Shown here: positions 33,589 through 40,802 of the stretch, in pieces
Layout of the letters: the number at the start of each line of letters is the position of its first letter
Position numbering within the stretch: the first letter of the stretch is position 1
Assembly: GCF_009829325.1 (NCBI RefSeq)
Contig: NZ_VUOS01000034.1
Location: 1 to 64,000 of the forward strand
From: Nocardia sp. CY41
GTDB taxonomy: Bacteria > Actinomycetota > Actinomycetes > Mycobacteriales > Mycobacteriaceae
Reading direction: 5' to 3'
DNA length: 64,000 nt
Made by a program: the position numbers and the translations under genes
Notes under the pieces: generated by a model
Told to the model about the DNA's origin: nothing
Seen by the model: the letters and a program-made list of their open reading frames with translations, nothing else
The model's database searches: none

Positions 33589-34376
33589 CCGAAGATCTCG
33601 GCGTCTGGCTGTACGCGGTGACGCCCAGCCTGGGCGATGCGGCGGACCTCGGCGAGCTGACCGGCGTCGCGGGCGAGCCGGTGCGCGCCGTGGCTTCGGA
33701 CGATCTGACCGCCCTCGTCGGATCGGTGCCGCTGGAGGTGTTCGGGGAGCAACCGCTGCGCAAGCATTTGGAAGATCTCGATTGGCTGGAGGGCACGGCC
33801 CGGGCGCATGACGCCGTCGTGTCGGCCGCGGTGCGCCGAGGTCCGGCCGTGCCGCTGCGGCTGGCCACCGTCTTCCTCGACGACGACCGCGTACGCGACC
33901 TGCTCGATGAGCGGCGAGCGGACTTCACCGCGGCTCTGGCGCTGGTCAGCGGCCGTACCGAATGGGGGGTGAAGGCCTACGGTGACCGCGCCGCGCTCAC
34001 CGCGGCCGTAGCCGAGGCTCGCGCGAGCGAAGACAGCGGGAAGGGAACGGGCGCCGCGTATCTGGCCCGCCGCCGCGCGCAGCTGTCCGCGCAGGAAACC
34101 GTGGAACGCGACGCGGCGCAGCGCGCGGACGAGATCCACACACGCCTGGTTCGCCACGCGGCCGCCGGACGACGTCAGGCGCTGACCGATCCCACCCTGA
34201 GCGGCCGCCGGGACTGGATGGTGCTCAACGGGACCTACCTCGTGGACGACGATCGCGCCGACGATTTCGCCGCCACCGTCGACGCGCTCGGCGACGAATT
34301 CCCCGGCATCCGGCTCGAGCTCACCGGCCCGTGGCCGCCGTACTCGTTCGCCGGCGTGGAACGGGAGTCGGCATGA
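33585..34376 (+). CDS. gvpL: Gas vesicle protein GvpL (GvpF/L family)
   Basis: A 263-residue second GvpF/L protein. GVWLYAVTPSLG opens it, HDAVVSAAVRRGPAVPLRLATVF is the conserved middle, and LELTGPWPPYSFAGVE is the family's C-terminal box. GTG 33585 overlaps the gvpJ stop; the frame is open further upstream but that part lies inside gvpJ. It probably scaffolds minor Gvp proteins during assembly. Confidence 0.92.
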   Translation: MTEDLGVWLYAVTPSLGDAADLGELTGVAGEPVRAVASDDLTALVGSVPLEVFGEQPLRKHLEDLDWLEGTARAHDAVVSAAVRRGPAVPLRLATVFLDDDRVRDLLDERRADFTAALALVSGRTEWGVKAYGDRAALTAAVAEARASEDSGKGTGAAYLARRRAQLSAQETVERDAAQRADEIHTRLVRHAAAGRRQALTDPTLSGRRDWMVLNGTYLVDDDRADDFAATVDALGDEFPGIRLELTGPWPPYSFAGVERESA

Positions 34377-34588
34377 GCCGGGCTACCCGTGAGGTCGACG
34401 ACGAGCGGCGCGTCGCGCTGGTCGACCTACTGGATCGGGTGCTGGCAGGCGGCGTGGTGATCTCCGGCGACATCAAGCTCGCCATCGCGGACGTCGACCT
34501 CGTGCAGATCTCGTTGCGGGCCCTCATCTCCTCCATCAGCACTCTGACCGGCCCGGTCCGCGCGCTGGAACCACCCGCCGATGACTGA
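34373..34588 (+). CDS. gvpS: Gas vesicle protein GvpS (short GvpA family)
   Basis: A 71-residue short GvpA-family protein: VALVDLLDRVLAGGVVISGD then IKLAIADVDLVQISLRALIS. It matches the short GvpA-like protein GvpS that precedes gvpK in actinobacterial clusters. It overlaps gvpL by 4 bases and gvpK by 8. Confidence 0.85.
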   Translation: MSRATREVDDERRVALVDLLDRVLAGGVVISGDIKLAIADVDLVQISLRALISSISTLTGPVRALEPPADD

Positions 34589-34880
34589 GTTCGGCGGCAT
34601 CCCACCGCGTATCGACACCGAACCCGAATCCGTCGAGCGCGGATTGGTCAGCCTCGTCCTCACCTTGGTGGAACTGCTCCGCCAACTCATGGAGCGCCAA
34701 GCGATCCGCCGCGTCGACGCCGGCGACCTCACCGACGACCAGATCGAACGCATCGGCACCACCCTCATGCTCCTGGAACAACGCATGGAGGAACTCCGCG
34801 ACCACTTCGGCCTCACCCCCGAAGACCTCAACATCGACCTCGGCCCCTTGGGCACCCTCCTCCCCCGCGACCCGTCCTGA
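34581..34880 (+). CDS. gvpK: Gas vesicle protein GvpK
   Basis: A 99-residue protein with VERGLVSLVLTLVELLRQLM, QAIRRVDAGDLTDDQIERIG and GLTPEDLNIDLGPLG, all typical of GvpK. It is the last gene of the tightly packed gvp operon. GvpK is a conserved minor assembly protein of uncertain detailed role. Confidence 0.93.
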   Translation: MTEFGGIPPRIDTEPESVERGLVSLVLTLVELLRQLMERQAIRRVDAGDLTDDQIERIGTTLMLLEQRMEELRDHFGLTPEDLNIDLGPLGTLLPRDPS

Positions 34881-34899
34881 ACCTCGAGATCAACGGCAC

Positions 34900-35757
34900 A
34901 TGAGCGAGAGATCGTCTCGGCAACGCCACAGCCATGTGCCGTCGATCTCGGGTCCATCCGACTTCGGCGGCCGGCCCTCGATGCGGGCGTCCCGGCCGGC
35001 TCGAGGCAGGATTGCGGTCGGCATGTTGGACAACGGCGGTTTCTTCCTCACCAGCCGACGGCGGCACATCGCGCGGTTGGCGCTGTTCGCCGTTTTCCTG
35101 GTCGGAATGTTTTATCTTGTCGCTATTGCCGGTGTGATCGACGTCGAGAGTGTGCGCGACGGGATCGCGGCGACCGGACCCGCGGCTCCGTTCGCCTACG
35201 TGGTGGCGTCGGCGGTCCTCGGCGCGATCTTCGTTCCCGGACCGTTGCTGGCCGCGGGAAGCGGTCTGCTGTTCGGGCCGCTGGTCGGCACGTTCGTGAC
35301 GCTGGGCTCGGCGGTGGGCACGGCGACCATCACCAGTTTCCTCGGGCGGCGGGCAGGCCGCGAGAGCGCGCGCGGGTTGCTCGGTCCCGAGCGGGCCGAG
35401 CGCATCGACGCGCAGATCCAGCGGCGCGGCCTGTGGGCGGTCGTCGGGCAGCGCTTCGTTCCCGGCATCTCCGATGCGCTCGCGTCCTATGTGTTCGGCG
35501 CGTTCGGAGTTCCGTTGTGGCAGATGGCAGTCGGCGCCTTCATCGGATCCGCGCCGCGCGCGTTCGTCTACACCGCGCTGGGCGCATCGATCGGTGACCT
35601 GTCTGCCCCTTTGGCCTATACCGCGATCACGGTATGGTGCGTCACCGCGATCATCGGAGCTTTCGCCGCACATCGCGGCTACCGGAGTTGGCGCGGCTGG
35701 GGTCCACGTGCCGAGGGAGCCAGGGTGCCGGACCGCCAGCCCGAGCGGGAAGACTGA
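34900..35757 (+). CDS. TVP38/TMEM64 (DedA-like) membrane protein
   Basis: Up to 285 residues. Membrane helices include LALFAVFLVGMFYLVAIAGV, FAYVVASAVLGAIF and the C-terminal ITVWCVTAIIGAFAA. The conserved segment VPGPLLAAGSGLLFGPLVGT and the later QRFVPGISDALASYVFG match the VTT domain. Family members are implicated in lipid scrambling and envelope homeostasis. The start is unsure: ATG 34900 gives a 40-residue polar leader, while ATG 35023 starts just before the first helix. It follows gvpK by 19 bases and may be read from the same transcript. Confidence 0.82.
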   Translation: MSERSSRQRHSHVPSISGPSDFGGRPSMRASRPARGRIAVGMLDNGGFFLTSRRRHIARLALFAVFLVGMFYLVAIAGVIDVESVRDGIAATGPAAPFAYVVASAVLGAIFVPGPLLAAGSGLLFGPLVGTFVTLGSAVGTATITSFLGRRAGRESARGLLGPERAERIDAQIQRRGLWAVVGQRFVPGISDALASYVFGAFGVPLWQMAVGAFIGSAPRAFVYTALGASIGDLSAPLAYTAITVWCVTAIIGAFAAHRGYRSWRGWGPRAEGARVPDRQPERED

Positions 35758-35789
35758 AGCCAAGCCTGCGGGCGGGGCGGCGTTCCCGG

Positions 35790-36182
35790 TTACGCGCCGA
35801 GATCCTTCAGCAACCGGCGGTAGGCGGCGGCGTCGAGCAGTTCGTCATCCGAGACGCCCTCCGCTCGCCTGATCTTGAACAGCCAGGCCGCGTACGGGTC
35901 GTTGTTCACCTGCTCGGGGTCATCCACGATCGCCGGGTTGACCTGGACCACTACGCCGCGGGCCGGGCTGTACATCTCGGCGATGGCCGAGACCGCCTCC
36001 ACGGCGCCGACGGCCTCGCCGGTGCCGACGAACATGCCCACCCGGGGCGTGGTGACGAAGAGGATCGTGCCCAAGTTCTGTTGCGCGTGGTCGGTGAGTC
36101 CGACCGCCAGCGTGCCGTCAGGCTCCCGCCGCGCCCACATGTGCGCATCGGTGTACATCAATCCAGCAGGAATCATCGACAT
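35790..36182 (-). CDS. GcvH-like protein lacking the lipoyl lysine
   Basis: A 130-residue protein with the glycine cleavage H-protein fold: MYTDAHMWARREPDGTLAVG, LTDHAQQNLGTILFVTTPRVG, YSPARGVVVQVNPAIVDDPE and VNNDPYAAWLFKIR. In true GcvH the lipoate-bearing loop reads ESVKS; here the aligned residues are EAVSA, so the modifiable Lys is a Ser. It therefore cannot shuttle the aminomethyl group and probably has another role or is a decoy paralogue. No other gcv gene is near. ATG 36182 has GGAG about 8 bases upstream, and a 28-bp repeat array lies further upstream. Confidence 0.82.
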   Translation of the reverse strand: MSMIPAGLMYTDAHMWARREPDGTLAVGLTDHAQQNLGTILFVTTPRVGMFVGTGEAVGAVEAVSAIAEMYSPARGVVVQVNPAIVDDPEQVNNDPYAAWLFKIRRAEGVSDDELLDAAAYRRLLKDLGA

Positions 36183-36350
36183 ATCTGGTCTCCATCCGGA
36201 AGTCGATGCACCGGGAATCGGGCGCTGCGGACGATCACCACACAGCTTGCTACGCCACCCGCGGCCGTCGAGTCCGCACACACCGACCCGGAGACAGCGT
36301 CGCCGAATCGTGCTCCTTTGTTCCCACGGCGCGAACGTACGCGCCCCGGG
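36183..36350. other. Non-repetitive leader between GcvH-like gene and repeat array
   Basis: This 168-base stretch, between the GcvH-like start and the minisatellite, should hold the promoter of the leftward GcvH-like gene. No clear promoter consensus or gene is visible. Confidence 0.4.
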
Positions 36351-36770
36351 CCGCCATCGTCGCCGGTCCCTCCCCGAACGGCCACCGTCACCGGTCTCTC
36401 CCCGAACGGCCACCGTCACCGGTCCCTCTCCGGGCGGCCACCGTCACCGGTCCATCCCCGGGCCGCCATCGTCGCCGGTCCCTCTCCGGGCGGCCACCGT
36501 CACCAGTCCGTCCCCGGGCCGCCACCGTCACCGGTCCGCCGCAGGGCCGCCACCGTCGCCGGTCCCTCTCCGGGCGGCCACCATCACCAGTCCCTCCCCG
36601 GGCCGCCACCGTCACCGGTCCGCCGCAGGGCCGCCACCGTCGCCGGTCCCTCTCCGGGCGGCCACCATCACCAGTCCCTCCCCGGGCGACCACCATCACC
36701 AGTCCCTCCCCGGGCGACCACCATCACCAGTCCCTCCCCGGGCGACCACCGTCACCGGTCCGTCGCGGGG
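36351..36770. repeat. 28-bp minisatellite, 15 tandem units
   Basis: Fifteen head-to-tail units of exactly 28 bases run from 36351 to 36770. A typical unit starts CGGCCACCGTCACCGGTC and ends in CTCCCCGGG-type sequence, with variants (GTC to ATC, CCGGTC to CCAGTC, CTCTCC to CGCCGCA). Higher-order pairs exist: units 7-9 and 10-12 share the same variant order, and units 13-14 are identical. The period is not a multiple of three and all frames are open, so the Pro/Arg-rich frames across it are artefacts. It is intergenic. There are no unique spacers, so it is not CRISPR. Confidence 0.95.
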
Positions 36771-36907
36771 CATCGTCGTCTACCCGACCAGGCGATCGGG
36801 ACAACCGCTTATCCGGCCGATCGGATACCTCCGGGAACCGCCGGAACGCCGAGTCCGACCGCTCGGCGTAACCGACCGAGGATTCGCGCGATCGAGGGAG
36901 GGGCTCG
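36771..36907. other. Spacer between minisatellite and cupin gene
   Basis: These 137 bases, downstream of the leftward cupin gene, contain no gene or clear hairpin that I can support. Confidence 0.4.
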
Positions 36908-37354
36908 CTACGCGCAGGGTGGGGCGGGGGCGTCGATGAACAGCGGCTCGCCGGCGGGTGGGGCGTAGACGACGTCGAGGACGAGTGGTTCGGCGCCGAG
37001 GTTCAGGCCGACGTGGACGTTCCATTCGCCCGCGGGCTCGTAGATGAACTCGCCGGTGCGGTAGACCGGAGCGTCGCAGTCGGGGCCGGGATGGGTCAGC
37101 GTGCCCGATCGGATGAAGCCGAAGACGGGGCCGACGTGGTAATGCCAACCGGTGGAACCACCGGGACCGATCGTGATCTCGCGGACGACCAGATCCGTCC
37201 CCGCGACGAAGGGCACCAACCCCGCGGGAATCCGGGCCTGCCCGAGGGTGACGGCGGTGATGTCGCTGCCGGGCGTCGCGTCGGCGGGAGCCGCGCTCAC
37301 CAGCGCGCCGGCGAGCACGACCGGCGCCACGGCGACGCGGAGAAAGAGCGTCAT
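36908..37354 (-). CDS. Exported cupin-domain protein
   Basis: A 148-residue protein with a signal peptide (MTLFLRVAVAPVVLAGALVS, cleavage near APADA). The cupin motif is GGSTGWHYHVGPVFGFIRSG, whose His residues can bind a metal, with YEPAGEWNVHVGLNLG as the second cupin box. Two Cys (PDCDAP and PPCA) could form a disulfide outside the cell. The substrate is not known. It faces the TetR gene divergently. Confidence 0.82.
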   Translation of the reverse strand: MTLFLRVAVAPVVLAGALVSAAPADATPGSDITAVTLGQARIPAGLVPFVAGTDLVVREITIGPGGSTGWHYHVGPVFGFIRSGTLTHPGPDCDAPVYRTGEFIYEPAGEWNVHVGLNLGAEPLVLDVVYAPPAGEPLFIDAPAPPCA

Positions 37355-37499
37355 CCCCGCAGCTTAGCCACGGGCGTGCCGCACCGGAACCTCGTTGCAC
37401 CGAACCGGCCGTTGACGGCCTCCGGTGACGGTCGCGCCGGCGCGCACCGGCAGCCACACGCGGTCGTGGCGAGTATCCGCGATCGGATCGCTGGATTAC

Positions 37500-37509
37500 C
37501 GTACGTACG
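37500..37509. promoter_or_regulatory. Small palindrome at the TetR gene start
   Basis: CGTACGTACG is a perfect 10-bp palindrome that ends on the first base of the GTG start of the TetR gene. Autoregulatory TetR sites often sit there. Its shortness makes this tentative. Confidence 0.25.
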
Positions 37510-38216
37510 TGGCCCGGACAGACGAAGGAGATTCGGCGGCGAAGATCATCGACGTCGTCCTGTCGATGCTCGAGTCCGAGGGTTACGACGCCGTCCAGTT
37601 GCGGGCCGTCGCCCGGGACGCGCACGTCTCCCTCGCCACGGTCTACAAGCGGTATCCCACCCGGGACGACCTGCTGCTCGCCGCGGTGGAGCGATGGATG
37701 GCGACCAATACCTACGCCACTCCCGCGCGGCCGATCGAAGGCGAGCCGCTGACCGATGGCCTGATGCGTCTGCTGCGGTACGTGTTCGAACCGTGGGAAC
37801 GGCATCCCCGGATGCTCGAGGCCTACTATCGCGCGCGATCCAGTCCCGGCGGCCGGCGACTGGACGCCCAAGGCTTCGACGCCGTGCTGCCCGCCGCGAG
37901 CGCGCTGCTGGCCGGCGCCGATCCCGCCTACATCGCCGATATCGCGCTCGTGCTGACCAACATGATCTATGCGCTGATCGGCCGCTTCACCAACGCCGAC
38001 CTCGACATCGCCGAGATCCTGCCCGCGCTCGAACGGACGGTGCGCAGGCTGACCGCGAACAACGAACCGCTGGCAGCCGCCGCCGAATGCCAGCCGACGG
38101 GCACGCCGAGTTTCCCTTGGGGCGCTTCACTCATGTCCCCGTTCTCCCCCGGTCCGCCCTCGGCGGGGAATCGGTCGCCGAATCCCTCGGCCGCGACGGA
38201 TCGGTCACCTGAGTAA
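37509..38216 (+). CDS. TetR family transcriptional regulator
   Basis: A 235-residue regulator. The N-terminal HTH is AAKIIDVVLSMLESEGYDAV then LRAVARDAHVSLATVYKRYPTRDDLL in outline, closest in style to KstR-like TetR proteins. The ligand domain includes GLMRLLRYVFEPWERHPRML and ALVLTNMIYALIGRFT. A 40-residue Pro/Ser-rich tail follows. GTG 37509 puts the HTH at the expected place; the frame continues upstream. The next gene is a Tat-exported phosphatase, but a regulatory link is only suggested by adjacency. Confidence 0.87.
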   Translation: MARTDEGDSAAKIIDVVLSMLESEGYDAVQLRAVARDAHVSLATVYKRYPTRDDLLLAAVERWMATNTYATPARPIEGEPLTDGLMRLLRYVFEPWERHPRMLEAYYRARSSPGGRRLDAQGFDAVLPAASALLAGADPAYIADIALVLTNMIYALIGRFTNADLDIAEILPALERTVRRLTANNEPLAAAAECQPTGTPSFPWGASLMSPFSPGPPSAGNRSPNPSAATDRSPE

Positions 38217-38377
38217 CGCGCCCTGCTTCGCGAAATACGTTCAGCCATCGCCTATTTCCCACATTTCCGACAAATGCCCCGAATCGTAGATGCCGAAATA
38301 GACTGTTCACGGGGTATTCCCGCCCCCGGTGCGGTGTCGAGTTGCTCCGTGCGCCAGGCCACGACAGCATCTGCGGT

Positions 38378-40081
38378 ATGCCGTCCACACCGCTGAATCC
38401 AGCAGGCGACATTCCGGACACCGGAATTCCCGGCCAGCTCGCTGCCCACATGACCATGACCGAGCAGCACGAATGGCACCGTGCCTACCTGCGCCGCCGT
38501 CCGGTGTCGCGGCGCAACATCTTGCGCGGCGCGGCGGCGGCCGCAGCGGTGGCCGCGGTCGGCGCCACACCGTTCGGCGGGCGAGCCTACGCCGACGACG
38601 CCCAGCTCGCGGTGGGCGGCCGGCGCGTGGCCTTCGGTCAGGACGCGGCCAGCCAGTTGCGTTTCGCGGCACAGCTGTCGCGGCGTCCGGCAGGCGCCAC
38701 GGTGTACCTCGACCACGGACCGACACCGGCCCTCGGCGCGACGGTCGAAGCCGAGGTGCGCAACCTGCTGACCCAATTGCCCACGGCCGACGGCGGTGTG
38801 CTCGCGGCCGAACAGTTCTACGCCCACGCCCCGGTGGACGGGCTACCCGGCCGGGTTCCGCACTTCTACCGCTGGCGGACCTCCGACGGATTCGTCGGCG
38901 ACATCCGCGCCGCCGCGCCCGCGATGCCCAGCGCACGACCGGCGGTTCTTCCGTTCCGCTTCACCATGATGGGCGACCAGGGCACCGACCAGACCCCGGC
39001 GCTGCCGGAGGGCATAGCTCCCGGCGACTACGACGACAAGTACTACAAGGCCGACAACGATCCGGCCGCGCCGCACGCGAGCAACGTGTTGCGCCAGATC
39101 GCCGCGGCCCGGCCGGATTTCCACATCCTCGCAGGCGACATCGCCTACGCCGACCCTTCGGGTGCGGGCAAGCCGGGGCAGTTCGTCACGCACGGCGCGC
39201 ACGCGGCGAGCGGGTTCGACAAGTACAACCCCTACGTCTGGGACGTCTACTTCAACGCGATCGAGACCAGCGCCGCGCAGACGCCGTGGATGTTCGCCAC
39301 CGGCAACCACGACATGGAAGCGACCTACGGCGAGCACGGCTACGGCGGCCATCTGGCGCGGCTGGACTTCCCCGGCAACGGTCCGGCGGGTTGTCCGTCG
39401 GCGTACTCGTTCACCTACGGCAACCTCGCGGTGCTCTCCCTGGACGCCAACGACGTCTCCTACGAGATCCGCGCGAACAGCGGCTATTCCAGCGGGGCGC
39501 AGACGAGCTGGGTGGAACGCACCTTGGCGGCCTACCGCGCCGACCCCGATATCGACTTCATCGTCTGCTTCTTCCATCACTGCGCCTACTCGACCACCGA
39601 ATCGCACGCCAGCGACGGCGGCGTGCGGGACGCGTGGGTGGGCTTGTTCGACCGCTACCAGGTGGATCTGGTGTTGCAGGGCCACAACCACGTCTACGAG
39701 CGCACCGATCCGCTCCGCGGCGGTCGGGTGACGAAGGTGGCGGGCGACAACTCGATCGTCTATCCGGAGACCGACGGCACCGTCTACTACACCGTGGGCG
39801 GCGGCGGACGCCCGCGCTACGAATTCCAGCCCGGGTCGCGAGAGACCTTCCGTGGCGACGAGTTGCCCGACACCTCGGTGCCGAACAGCTACGTCTGGAC
39901 GCCGGGCGGCGGCAAGCAGGACGAAGCCGCGCCGTGGTCGCGGGTCCGGTTCCGCAACTACTCGTTCCTGCGCGTCGACGTGCGTCCGGGCGTGTTCGCC
40001 AGCGAGATGGACGTGGTCGCGGTGGACGAGTACGGCCGCGAATTCGACCGCGTGCTCTTCCGGCGGCAGGTCCGCCCCTGA
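38378..40081 (+). CDS. Tat-exported purple acid phosphatase-type metallophosphoesterase
   Basis: A 567-residue protein. The twin-arginine leader is RRPVSRRNILRGAAAAAAV, ending near GGRAYADD. A fibronectin-like N-domain precedes the catalytic domain, whose metal-binding motifs are FTMMGDQGTD, ILAGDIAYAD, ATGNHDMEATYG, CFFHHCAYST and LQGHNHVYERTDP, the full purple acid phosphatase set. It should hydrolyse phosphate esters outside the cytoplasmic membrane with an Fe-metal pair, and resembles Rv2577 of M. tuberculosis. ATG 38378 lies ahead of a 45-residue polar segment before the Tat motif. Confidence 0.92.
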   Translation: MPSTPLNPAGDIPDTGIPGQLAAHMTMTEQHEWHRAYLRRRPVSRRNILRGAAAAAAVAAVGATPFGGRAYADDAQLAVGGRRVAFGQDAASQLRFAAQLSRRPAGATVYLDHGPTPALGATVEAEVRNLLTQLPTADGGVLAAEQFYAHAPVDGLPGRVPHFYRWRTSDGFVGDIRAAAPAMPSARPAVLPFRFTMMGDQGTDQTPALPEGIAPGDYDDKYYKADNDPAAPHASNVLRQIAAARPDFHILAGDIAYADPSGAGKPGQFVTHGAHAASGFDKYNPYVWDVYFNAIETSAAQTPWMFATGNHDMEATYGEHGYGGHLARLDFPGNGPAGCPSAYSFTYGNLAVLSLDANDVSYEIRANSGYSSGAQTSWVERTLAAYRADPDIDFIVCFFHHCAYSTTESHASDGGVRDAWVGLFDRYQVDLVLQGHNHVYERTDPLRGGRVTKVAGDNSIVYPETDGTVYYTVGGGGRPRYEFQPGSRETFRGDELPDTSVPNSYVWTPGGGKQDEAAPWSRVRFRNYSFLRVDVRPGVFASEMDVVAVDEYGREFDRVLFRRQVRP

Positions 40082-40087
40082 GCGGGA

Positions 40088-40423
40088 TCAGTTCTTGTTC
40101 TTCTTCGGCGGGAGGGTCCGAGCGTAGGCGACGCCGCGCTCGACCCATTCCCGCAGCACCCCGTCGTCGTCGACGGCGGTGACCCGCAGCCAGCCGGCCA
40201 TCTCACGCCCGCCCATGACCATGGGCTGCACGGCGTCACCGAGCAGCCGCTCCCCCTCGTCGGGGTCGACTCGCACCAGCAGACCACCCTGTCCACTGGC
40301 GGCCACCGCCATATTGCCGCGGATCAAGAAGGCGAGACCGCCGAACATCTTCCGCTCGGTGAACTCGGGCCCGGGTGGGATCAGTTCCCGGATTCGCTCG
40401 GCCAACTCCTCGTCGTATGCCAT
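40088..40423 (-). CDS. TfoX N-terminal domain protein
   Basis: A 111-residue protein: MAYDEELAERIRELIPPG, ERKMFGGLAFLIRGNMAVAA and LLVRVDPDEGERLLGD, then MGGREMAGWLRV. The KMFGGLAFLxxGNMxxG stretch is the TfoX N-domain signature. In gamma-proteobacteria TfoX controls competence, but the stand-alone actinobacterial form has no known role. It ends in a Lys/Asn tail (PPKKNKN) and stops 6 bases past the phosphatase stop on the opposite strand. Confidence 0.88.
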   Translation of the reverse strand: MAYDEELAERIRELIPPGPEFTERKMFGGLAFLIRGNMAVAASGQGGLLVRVDPDEGERLLGDAVQPMVMGGREMAGWLRVTAVDDDGVLREWVERGVAYARTLPPKKNKN

Positions 40424-40434
40424 AGCGGCATTGT

Positions 40435-40461
40435 TCACCCGGTGTACGACAAGCCGGGTGA
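40435..40461. promoter_or_regulatory. Inverted repeat just upstream of the TfoX-like gene
   Basis: TCACCCGG (40435-40442) and CCGGGTGA (40454-40461) form a perfect 8-bp inverted repeat with an 11-base spacer, 12 bases upstream of the TfoX-like start. It could be an operator or a 5' UTR hairpin that influences ribosome access. Confidence 0.4.
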
Positions 40462-40802
40462 TCCGCGATCGAGAGCGGGCCGCGTGTCCCTTTCCGACAC
40501 CCGCCGGGGCGGAGGCGGTCGAGCAGCCACACCCCGATGAGACGGCATGCCCTCGTCCGGTGACCTCGCATACGAAACACACTGAACCACAGTGAGTTTG
40601 CTGAGCATCACAGGTAGCGGGTGGAGGTACTTACGTACACTCCCGAGCCGTTTGGATGTCATTGGACGTTCAAGCGGATGTTTCCGTACCTGTCTGTAAT
40701 ACAGGCGTGAGACGGGGCGGGCAGTGCCATCGGCGGTCGCGCGCAACCCGTTTCGGAATTCGCAGTCGACTGCGCCCCCAAGACGGGACGAAGGACGCTT
40801 CC
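40462..40802. other. Intergenic region before the TrbL-like gene
   Basis: About 340 bases between divergent TfoX-like and TrbL-like genes. Small symmetric elements occur (GTAC-TTAC-GTAC near 40630; CCTGT-N7-ACAGG near 40690). The reading frame of the downstream gene is open here from 40656, but the composition is Arg/Cys-rich and no conserved start is visible, so I treat it as non-coding. Confidence 0.4.

Noticed and set aside
36351..36770. CRISPR-like array
   Set aside because: The 28-base units are contiguous and similar across their whole length. There are no unique spacers and no cas genes.
35634..36968. Pro/Arg-rich frames of several hundred codons across the minisatellite
   Set aside because: A 28-bp period keeps all frames open on both strands. 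The frames also run through the GcvH-like and cupin genes.
40462..40802. Upstream extension of the TrbL-like gene to 40656
   Set aside because: The added residues are Arg/Cys-rich and unconserved in style, while GTG 40803 has a good ribosome site.
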